Source: Syntrophaceae bacterium UBA1163 (GTDB taxonomy: Bacteria; Desulfobacterota; BSN033; UBA1163). From it: a stretch of 7,596 nucleotides of DNA. This document shows positions 1 through 5,124 of this stretch, piece by piece. The stretch lies in NCBI GenBank assembly GCA_002311635.1, contig DBZJ01000060.1, positions 1-7,596 on the forward strand, given 5' to 3'. Position 1 is the stretch's first letter. Each line of letters opens with the position of its first letter. A program made the position numbers and the translations under genes. The notes below the pieces were generated by a model. That model saw only the letters and a program-made list of their open reading frames with translations. It was not told the origin of the DNA and did no database searches.

Positions 1-1419
1 GCTAATTTTTAGAGGAACCCTTATTCTGTACTTCACTTTTTCTTCCTTGTCCTTAGCCACGGGTACTTCAAACCGAATCAAGTGAGCATTAACCTTCTCA
101 TAAGAATGGGTCTTCGAGAGCATCTCCCAATCGCCAGGGATGGTTTCTTCCACGAAAACCCTGATGTCTTCGTTCTTATGATTTCTTAAGCTCACCTCAA
201 AGGCCACCTCAAAAATATTTCGGCCCAGCCGTTTGTAATCCGTCTGAACTCTCTCACCCACCACGTCAAAAGCCTCTCCGATCTTGATCTTGAATTTTTC
301 GTCCTTTGGAGTATGATCGATGCTGTCCTCTCCAACAAATTGGAGGCTTCCATCTTTATCCTGTTTATAGACCCTGATCGTACCCTTTGGGAGGGGAATT
401 CCCAGGTTATTCTTTTTCGAGTTCTCCAGTTCGAGAAAGACCCCGATCTTCTGCTTATTCGGGTTCTGATCCTGGTAATAATAATAGGCGGGGTAACCTG
501 AAAAGATAAAAAGTTTCCTAAGGGGCACTTGATTCGCGTCGAGAAGGGTCATCTGCTTGGTCTGATTGTCTTTGATCGTGGTTCTTCGATCCAAAGTGTA
601 GAGATGATATTCGAAGAAAGATTCTTCTTTAAACTGTTGCCTCTCCTCTTTCGCCGCAGCCATCGGCTTAGCATAGTCCGTCTTCATCTCACCCTGAACC
701 CGGTGGACATCACCCGCCACCAGTTTAAGCAGGGCATTCTGGTAAATGGCGCCGCTTCGATTGTCTATGGTCACCCAGCCGGTTAGGTCGGTACTCGTGT
801 CCAACTGATTCAAAACCGCCACGTAATCCGCCTTCCAGTTGATACCGGAGGTGAGGTAAGAGGCTTCAACCTTTTGAGGCTTAGAAAGTTTGTTCTCCAC
901 CATCCATACCAGTGTCGGTTGCGGAATGAGGTTTTCAGGGAGTCTGGAAAGAAGGATGCGTCCAGGATGGCCGATGGAGATCTTATCCCCAATTTGAAAG
1001 ATATTTCCTCCTTGGGTAGACAAAAGAGTTGCTTCGACGATCTCCTCCTTTTTCGTCTCGGGGTTGATGGTGGCGAGTTGGACGGTCTGCCCCACAAACT
1101 TTTCAAGGAGTTTCTGAGGGCTGAGAAGATCGTATTCATAATTCTGTTCTAGAACGTTGAGGCTCGAACCATTGATGAGTGATTTGATGTGGACTGTTGT
1201 CGGATCGATCTTGGCTGCCACATCCATAAACTTCAATTCATGGATGCCGGGTTTGAAATCGATGAGCCGGGTGTCCTTCACCAAACCCAAATTGGAATTG
1301 TAGATGGTAACTGCCAAATCCTGCTGATCCTTGACCGTGCTGGTCAGAGGTGCGGCGAAACCAGCTTGAATAGAAAAAAGAAAACAGATGAGAATAACGG
1401 ATATAACCAATCTTTTCAT
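1..1419 (-). CDS. Exported DUF4139-family protein (3' end outside window)
   Basis: The minus-strand frame is open without a stop from the ATG at 1419-1417 to the window edge, giving 473 visible residues. An N-terminal signal peptide is clear: basic MKR, a hydrophobic core to about residue 20, and a probable cut after AGFA (19-22), so the protein should be exported. Residues about 30-160 form a beta-rich N-terminal part like DUF4140. From about residue 170 the hallmarks of DUF4139 (COG5316) follow: LTSGINWKADYVAVL (189-203), GWVTIDNRSGAIYQNA (214-229), LVAGDVHRVQ (233-242) and FEYHLYTLDRRT (269-280). The family is usually about 450-500 residues and ends in beta strands like the last ones here, so probably only a few residues are missing. 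The molecular function of the family is not established; a cell-envelope role is inferred from export. A strong RBS supports the start. It is divergent from the radical SAM gene, with a palindromic repeat between them. No frameshift is seen. Confidence 0.9.
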   Translation of the reverse strand, partial: MKRLVISVILICFLFSIQAGFAAPLTSTVKDQQDLAVTIYNSNLGLVKDTRLIDFKPGIHELKFMDVAAKIDPTTVHIKSLINGSSLNVLEQNYEYDLLSPQKLLEKFVGQTVQLATINPETKKEEIVEATLLSTQGGNIFQIGDKISIGHPGRILLSRLPENLIPQPTLVWMVENKLSKPQKVEASYLTSGINWKADYVAVLNQLDTSTDLTGWVTIDNRSGAIYQNALLKLVAGDVHRVQGEMKTDYAKPMAAAKEERQQFKEESFFEYHLYTLDRRTTIKDNQTKQMTLLDANQVPLRKLFIFSGYPAYYYYQDQNPNKQKIGVFLELENSKKNNLGIPLPKGTIRVYKQDKDGSLQFVGEDSIDHTPKDEKFKIKIGEAFDVVGERVQTDYKRLGRNIFEVAFEVSLRNHKNEDIRVFVEETIPGDWEMLSKTHSYEKVNAHLIRFEVPVAKDKEEKVKYRIRVPLKIS

Positions 1420-1427
1420 CGGAAAAT

Positions 1428-1433
1428 CCTCCT
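1428..1433 (-). promoter_or_regulatory. Ribosome binding site of the DUF4139 gene
   Basis: On the minus strand an AGGAGG sits 8 nt before the ATG at 1419, with a second GGAGG directly upstream (1436-1440). This is a full-consensus Shine-Dalgarno site and fixes the start. It contrasts with the two plus-strand genes in this window, which have none. Confidence 0.8.
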
Positions 1434-1447
1434 TTCCTCCACATTTT

Positions 1448-1495
1448 CCCTCTCCCCTGTCTGCCGGCAGGCAGGGGAGAGGGTTAGGGTGAGGG
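1448..1495. repeat. REP-like palindrome with G-rich tail
   Basis: Positions 1448-1483 form a 36-bp inverted repeat with no spacer, centred between 1465 and 1466. The outer arms are CCCTCTCCCCTG and CAGGGGAGAGGG. The centre is a second palindrome, CTGCCGGCAG (1461-1470). The only imperfect pair is T1460 opposite G1471, which is a wobble in RNA. A tail GGGTTAGGGTGAGGG runs from 1481 to 1495. It resembles the short intergenic REP-type repeats that occur in many copies in environmental bacterial genomes, but copy number cannot be seen here. It lies 7 bp upstream of the DUF4139 ribosome-binding region, so in that mRNA it would be a stable hairpin just before the RBS. It could instead act as a bidirectional terminator-like or nuclease-barrier structure; it has no T-run. 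Confidence 0.75.
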
Positions 1496-1698
1496 CGCAT
1501 TTGTTTTATTACTAAAGACAACAGGCATCCCGGTTTGGTTCCCAAGAAAGTATTATTTTCTTGACAGCCGAAGCAGAAGTATTCATGCCGGATACTCCCA
1601 TCCGTTCAGCCATGCCTTGTTCTCTTGTAGTGGTTAATCATACCACGAAAGTAGAGCTTGAAAAACAGGCATCCCAGATTTAACATTAGCTTGATCAC
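1496..1698. other. Intergenic region with short direct repeats
   Basis: This is the rest of the gap between the divergent DUF4139 and radical SAM genes. It contains two exact copies of AACAGGCATCCC, at 1520-1531 and 1664-1675, 144 bp apart in the same orientation. It also holds a small inverted repeat GTGGT-7-ACCAC at 1630-1646. Short open frames exist on both strands (1585-1683 plus and 1512-1613 minus, 32 and 33 residues), but neither has a good RBS or a recognisable product. The second 12-mer fills most of the spacer of the candidate promoter at 1658-1686, so it may be an operator; this is inference. Confidence 0.45.
1658..1686 (+). promoter_or_regulatory. Candidate sigma70-type promoter of the radical SAM gene
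   Basis: TTGAAA (1658-1663, five of six bases of the -35 consensus) is followed, after a 17-bp spacer, by TAACAT (1681-1686, four of six of the -10 consensus). Transcription would begin near 1693, only about 6 nt before the ATG at 1699. This fits the lack of a Shine-Dalgarno site and suggests a leaderless or nearly leaderless mRNA. The match is moderate and was found by eye. Confidence 0.4.
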
Positions 1699-2982
1699 AT
1701 GGAATCTTATCATTTTAGCGGCCTCACCATCACCCTTGACAAAGAAGGATCAAGGGAGTTCTCCAAAGTCAGTTTTCCAGTCCGATACGGTCGATTTTCT
1801 GAGATAAAAACTCCGGGTGCGATTTTTCAATTTAATCCAAACGGAGAGGTCAAATATGTTCAGGGGATCGGTCAGGGCTGGCCTCATCCCGCAGAGTGGC
1901 TGAAGCGAACCGCCGGCAATGACTGGATTTACTACTCAGCCGGTGGCTATAAGGGTATTTACGACTATTTTGGTGAATATTATTTCCCTTGTCTCTCCTA
2001 TCCGAGCAACTCCGTTATCGATGAAGATCCCTTGAGCGACCCTTCCGTCATTTGTGCCAAGAAATCTTTGCAGGAACTCCGGACGAAAATAGATAAACTG
2101 ATTTTGAGGCCAGTGCCGGAGACCCTTAAGGATTTCTTGACCGGCGTCATGAGAAATGATGAAGAAACTCTGAGACGCAGAGCTGATCAATTGCATCGTT
2201 TCATCGGAGGGCGGGTGACCGTGCTTCCACCGGATACCCGGCATGTGGACTACGAAGTGATTCCCGTCATTGTGGCGGACGGATGTCTTTATCACTGCGG
2301 CTTTTGTCGAGTGAAGACAGGACAAGATTTTACTCCCCGTGGCGCCGGGGACATCGTCAGACAGATCAAGGACTTAAAACGATACTATGGGAAGGACCTG
2401 CACAACTACAACGCCATTTTTCTGGGGCAGCATGACGCCCTTTCAGCGGGCCAAGAGCTCCTTGAGCTGGCTGCGCAAAAAGCCTACGAACTATTTGAAT
2501 TCGAGCACTCCTATCTCAAGGGGGCTTCTCTTTTTCTCTTCGGGAGCATCGATTCGATCATTCATTCTGAAGAGAAGCTGTTTGAATCACTCGACCGCCT
2601 CCCCTTTTCTACTTATATCAACGTAGGGCTTGAATCGAATGATCCGGCGACATTGGAGTGGTTGAAGAAGCCTGTTTCTGTCGAACAGGTTCGTGAGGCT
2701 TTTCTAAGGATTTCGGGTATCAACAAAAGGTATGAGAAGATTGAAGTGACTGCAAACTTCGTTTTCGGAAAAGATCTTCCTGCCAGTCACTTGTCCTCAC
2801 TCTTAGAGTTGATTGGAGAAAGACCAAATCTCTCCAGCAATAAAGGGGCTGTCTATCTGTCCCCTCTCATGGAGGAAGGGGTGAGAGATAAAGAGGATAA
2901 GAGGGAATTACTGAAGAGTTTTCTTAGATTGAAAACCCAGAGTCGTTTTCCCACCTTTATCTACCTCATCCAGAGATTGTAA
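1699..2982 (+). CDS. Radical SAM protein, function unknown
   Basis: This 427-residue protein carries the canonical radical SAM cluster motif CX3CX2C as C196-LYH-C200-GF-C203. The motif should bind a [4Fe-4S] cluster that cleaves S-adenosylmethionine to a 5'-deoxyadenosyl radical. Further fold hallmarks follow: AIFLGQHDAL (239-248), like the FLG-DGDAL strand of YgiQ/Elp3-like radical SAM proteins, and NVGLESNDPATLEWLKKP (308-325), the usual late G-ES strand. The first about 185 residues are an aromatic-rich extension (for example YYSAGGYKG, 78-86) that I do not recognise. No B12-binding domain and no C-terminal SPASM/Twitch cysteine cluster is present; the other cysteines are C98 and C119. The ATG at 1699 is the first possible start, since an in-frame TAG lies at 1687-1689 and the codons between are not start codons. 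No RBS is visible. The gene stands alone: the neighbours on both sides are on the other strand. The substrate cannot be told from the sequence. Confidence 0.88.
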   Translation: MESYHFSGLTITLDKEGSREFSKVSFPVRYGRFSEIKTPGAIFQFNPNGEVKYVQGIGQGWPHPAEWLKRTAGNDWIYYSAGGYKGIYDYFGEYYFPCLSYPSNSVIDEDPLSDPSVICAKKSLQELRTKIDKLILRPVPETLKDFLTGVMRNDEETLRRRADQLHRFIGGRVTVLPPDTRHVDYEVIPVIVADGCLYHCGFCRVKTGQDFTPRGAGDIVRQIKDLKRYYGKDLHNYNAIFLGQHDALSAGQELLELAAQKAYELFEFEHSYLKGASLFLFGSIDSIIHSEEKLFESLDRLPFSTYINVGLESNDPATLEWLKKPVSVEQVREAFLRISGINKRYEKIEVTANFVFGKDLPASHLSSLLELIGERPNLSSNKGAVYLSPLMEEGVRDKEDKRELLKSFLRLKTQSRFPTFIYLIQRL

Positions 2983-3103
2983 CCTGCCGTGTTCTTCGTT
3001 CGTGATCGATTGTCTGCGATTTCGGCTACGCCCATTCTTATCCTTTCGTTGACGAGCATGGGAACATTCCAATACGCAATAGGGTTAATGGAATAGATGA
3101 ACG
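2983..3103. other. Convergent intergenic gap, no terminator seen
   Basis: This gap lies between the ends of the radical SAM gene (plus) and the small membrane-protein gene (minus). The only fold-back noticed is ATTCCA (3066-3071) with TGGAAT (3089-3094), which has a 17-nt loop and no T-run. It is too weak to call a terminator. No open frame of interest was seen. Confidence 0.5.
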
Positions 3104-3532
3104 TCAGCGAACAGGCAATATAATATCTCCCAGATTCCGAACCGTATCTCCAAAGGGACTTCCGCTCAACCCATCTACGACAAGGGAGATAAGAAATGCA
3201 ATCGACAGGATACCCACGAATACAAAGAGGACAAGGTCATGCTGGTGATAGAATTTTCCGACCCATTGGGCTGTTTCATAGAAATGATTCTCCCTAATGG
3301 GTGGGTTTGAAGGCATTTTCCTTCCTTTTGAATAGTAAGGGGAGTCGATTCCCGAGAAGAGGAGAAGAAGCCGTGAGCCGAGGTAAGAAAGGTAGACGAG
3401 GACCGAAGAGAAGATGACAAATTCGTCAGGAAGTTTGAGGAACAGGGCAATCCAATAGGTAAGAAAGGCGTAGAAGATTCCTCCGATAACAGCCAACGTG
3501 ATGCGGATGAGGAAAGAATTAAAGAAAGTCAT
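3104..3532 (-). CDS. Small membrane protein with three predicted helices
   Basis: This is a 142-residue hydrophobic protein that I do not recognise as a named family. Likely transmembrane helices lie at about residues 8-32, 37-60 and 99-120. Between helices 2 and 3 is a polar stretch of about 38 residues with basic and histidine residues (YYSKGRKMPSNPP, 66-78; KFYHQHD, 93-99). The C-terminal 20 residues are soluble. No catalytic or metal-binding motif stands out. The ATG at 3532 has a purine-rich GGGGG about 3 nt upstream (3536-3540), a usable but closely spaced RBS. The stop codon of the upstream CoA-ligase gene is only 17 bp away, so the two are probably one transcript and translation may be coupled. 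Context suggests, but does not show, an accessory or transport-related role. It could also be lineage-specific. Confidence 0.75.
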   Translation of the reverse strand: MTFFNSFLIRITLAVIGGIFYAFLTYWIALFLKLPDEFVIFSSVLVYLSYLGSRLLLLFSGIDSPYYSKGRKMPSNPPIRENHFYETAQWVGKFYHQHDLVLFVFVGILSIAFLISLVVDGLSGSPFGDTVRNLGDIILPVR

Positions 3533-3549
3533 TTTCCCCCGATATTTTC

Positions 3550-4938
3550 CTATTCTCTTATTTTCTTGAGCCGGCAGAGGTTTACAAGAGCCTTGGCAGC
3601 CCTTTCCGGGGTAGGATAGTTTGGGATACCCGATCCTTCGAGCCGTTTGATTTCATCCTCCCAGATTCCCGGAGGGGATGAAAAACAGCAGAGGATCGGC
3701 TTGTTTGTTCTCCTCTCCGACAATAGATCGGCTAAGGCTCCGACGGCAGACCTGTTGGCCGATGCGAACATGAGGCATAGGATCACGGCATCAATCCTTT
3801 TATCTTCGAGAACAGCCTGGACGATCCCTTTGATTGCCTCTGCGTCATACCATGCCGGTCCCATATCCACCGGGTTTGTTCGGATGGCAAGAGGAGGAAG
3901 AAGTTCGTCCACTCTCTTTTGGGTTTCTGTCGAAAAAGGAGGAATGCTTAATCCCTGCATCTCGCAGACATCACAGGCCGCCATCCCGGGGCCGGCCTGA
4001 CCGGAAAGCACGGCCACTTTGGCTCCTCCGGGAAATGGACACGTGGCCAAGGCCTTTGCCGTATCCAGGAGTTCTTCCGAGCTTCCCACCGTCAAAATAC
4101 GGGCTTGCCTAAAGGCGCCTTCGTAGATCTCATGTTTCCCTGCAAGAGATCCCGTATGAAACTGGGACGCCTTGTCCCCCGTGGAGGAACGCCCGACCTT
4201 ATAGACGAGAATCGGTTTTTCCCTATTGCCTTTTTTGGCCACTTTCATCAATTTCTTTGGAGAATCGATTCCCTCCATATAGAGAGCAATGACTTTGGTC
4301 TGATCGTCTTGGAGCAGGTATTCGACCATCTCCGCGAAATCAACGTTGCAGCGATTTCCTAACCCGACGATTTTGCTAAATCCAACTCCGTCTTGAAGAG
4401 ATAGAAACGCCATCAGGTGCGACATCCCTCCGCTCTGGCTGACCAAGCTGATGCCCCCTTTCTCCAACCAGGAGAATTCAGGCGTAAACGATGCGTTCAG
4501 CGGAAGATGAAGGTTTACAATTCCAAAGGTATTCGGGCCGATGATCCTCATGCCGGATCGGGATGCCAATTCTGTTATCTCTATTTGCAATGTCTCTCCT
4601 CTCCTGTCTTCAATTTCCTTAAACCCGGCGGTGATGAGGACGATTCCCTTAACGTTCTTTTCCGAACATTCCTTTAAGATCCGCGGCACCTGTTCGGCTG
4701 GGAGGACGATGATAGACAAATCGACGGTATCAGGAACCTGGAAGAGGGAGGGATAGGTTTTGATTCCGAGGATGTGATCTTTTCCCGGATTGACTGGATA
4801 AATTTTACCTGTGTATCTCCCTTGAATCAGACTTTTCATCACGTGGAAGCCCAGCTTTCCCGGGTTGTCCGAAGCCCCAATGACCGCGACAGACCCCGGA
4901 TTGAAGATCGCTTCGATTCCCTCCCAATCTCTCCCCAT
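3550..4938 (-). CDS. NDP-forming acyl-CoA synthetase, alpha-type subunit
   Basis: This 462-residue protein has the architecture of the alpha half of ADP-forming acetyl/acyl-CoA synthetases, which convert acyl-CoA, ADP and phosphate to acid, CoA and ATP, or the reverse, in the cytoplasm. Domain 1 (about 8-120) is a CoA-binding Rossmann fold with SVAVIGASDNPGKLG (16-30). Domain 2 (about 130-280) has IGPNTFGI (133-140), SQSGG (167-171), GLGNRCNVDF (192-201) and FHTGSLAG, whose H261 matches the phosphorylated histidine of the family. Domain 3 (about 300-460) carries the RTNPVDM motif (353-359). The family's usual GPNC reads GPNT here. The ATP-grasp beta domain that binds the nucleotide is absent, and no beta gene is in the window, so the partner must lie elsewhere. 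The frame can be extended to a TTG at 4983, but the ATG at 4938 has AGGAG 7 nt upstream and gives the usual short N terminus. It heads a two-gene operon with the small membrane protein. The acid it acts on is not predictable. Confidence 0.88.
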   Translation of the reverse strand: MGRDWEGIEAIFNPGSVAVIGASDNPGKLGFHVMKSLIQGRYTGKIYPVNPGKDHILGIKTYPSLFQVPDTVDLSIIVLPAEQVPRILKECSEKNVKGIVLITAGFKEIEDRRGETLQIEITELASRSGMRIIGPNTFGIVNLHLPLNASFTPEFSWLEKGGISLVSQSGGMSHLMAFLSLQDGVGFSKIVGLGNRCNVDFAEMVEYLLQDDQTKVIALYMEGIDSPKKLMKVAKKGNREKPILVYKVGRSSTGDKASQFHTGSLAGKHEIYEGAFRQARILTVGSSEELLDTAKALATCPFPGGAKVAVLSGQAGPGMAACDVCEMQGLSIPPFSTETQKRVDELLPPLAIRTNPVDMGPAWYDAEAIKGIVQAVLEDKRIDAVILCLMFASANRSAVGALADLLSERRTNKPILCCFSSPPGIWEDEIKRLEGSGIPNYPTPERAAKALVNLCRLKKIRE

Positions 4939-4945
4939 CTGCATT

Positions 4946-4950
4946 CTCCT
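4946..4950 (-). promoter_or_regulatory. RBS that decides the CoA-ligase start
   Basis: AGGAG on the minus strand, within AAAGGAG, is 7 nt before the ATG at 4938-4936. A second in-frame ATG at 4944-4942 is only 1 nt from this site, too close to be efficient. The TTG at 4983-4981, which gives the longest frame, has no Shine-Dalgarno sequence before it. The start is therefore placed at 4938. Confidence 0.7.
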
Positions 4951-4984
4951 TTCAGCCCGTGCCTCTGGGAAATGAATGGCCAAC

Positions 4985-5017
4985 CCAGGGCGAGAAGGCT
5001 TTTATCTTCGTCCCTGG
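4985..5017 (-). promoter_or_regulatory. Hairpin in the 5' leader of the CoA-ligase operon
   Basis: In minus-strand RNA, CCAGGG (5017-5012) pairs with CCCTGG (4990-4985), and CG plus AAG inside can pair with CG and CTT across small bulges. That gives about 11 base pairs closing a short A-rich loop. If the candidate promoter at 5029-5057 is used, the hairpin begins about 5 nt from the mRNA 5' end, and about 47 nt of leader follow before the ATG at 4938. Such 5'-terminal stems often protect mRNA from decay. Nothing shows that this one is a riboswitch. Confidence 0.4.
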
Positions 5018-5028
5018 TCTTCCCCTAT

Positions 5029-5057
5029 ACTTTAAACCAAACTCAGAGGACGTTCAA
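5029..5057 (-). promoter_or_regulatory. Candidate promoter of the CoA-ligase operon
   Basis: On the minus strand TTGAAC (5057-5052) and TAAAGT (5034-5029) are 17 bp apart, each matching four of six sigma70 consensus bases. Transcription would start near 5022. The placement suits a divergent arrangement with the esterase promoter at 5089-5117. The match is only fair. Confidence 0.35.
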
Positions 5058-5088
5058 ACAGTCTTGGCGGATTTCTACGTATTTGTTG

Positions 5089-5117
5089 TTGTCATGAATC
5101 ATTTTTAAAGATATATT
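5089..5117 (+). promoter_or_regulatory. Strong sigma70-like promoter of the esterase gene
   Basis: TTGTCA (5089-5094) and TATATT (5112-5117) are separated by exactly 17 bp, each matching five of six consensus bases. The predicted transcription start is at about 5123-5125, which coincides with the ATG at 5125. The in-frame TTG at 5116 would lie inside the -10 element and could not be translated from this promoter. If the promoter is real, the mRNA is leaderless. Confidence 0.55.
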
Positions 5118-5124
5118 GGTTTCG

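Noticed and set aside
313..1152. Several plus-strand open frames (313-501, 529-786, 874-1152)
   Set aside because: They lie opposite the continuous DUF4139 frame, whose protein shows clear family motifs, and their translations show no recognisable features.
1561..1566. Perfect -35 hexamer TTGACA
   Set aside because: No -10-like hexamer lies 16-18 bp downstream; the nearest candidates are 13 or 24 bp away.
1512..1613. A 33-residue minus-strand frame in the same intergenic region
   Set aside because: Weak RBS context, no known motif, and an opposing short frame of similar length overlaps it, as expected by chance.
1585..1683. A 32-residue plus-strand frame ending just before the radical SAM gene
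   Set aside because: Only a weak AGAAG stands before its ATG, no recognisable sequence, and the candidate promoter at 1658-1686 overlaps its end.
3066..3094. Inverted repeat ATTCCA/TGGAAT as a terminator between convergent genes
   Set aside because: Arms of only 6 bp, A/T-rich, a 17-nt loop and no T-run on either strand.
3109..3137. AACAGGC...TCCCAGATT resembling the 12-bp repeat near 1664
   Set aside because: It lies inside the coding sequence of the membrane protein's C terminus, has an 8-10 bp insertion relative to the repeat, and is most likely chance.
3647..4756. Plus-strand frames opposite the CoA-ligase gene
   Set aside because: They are antisense to a gene with intact family motifs over its whole length, and show no motif of their own.
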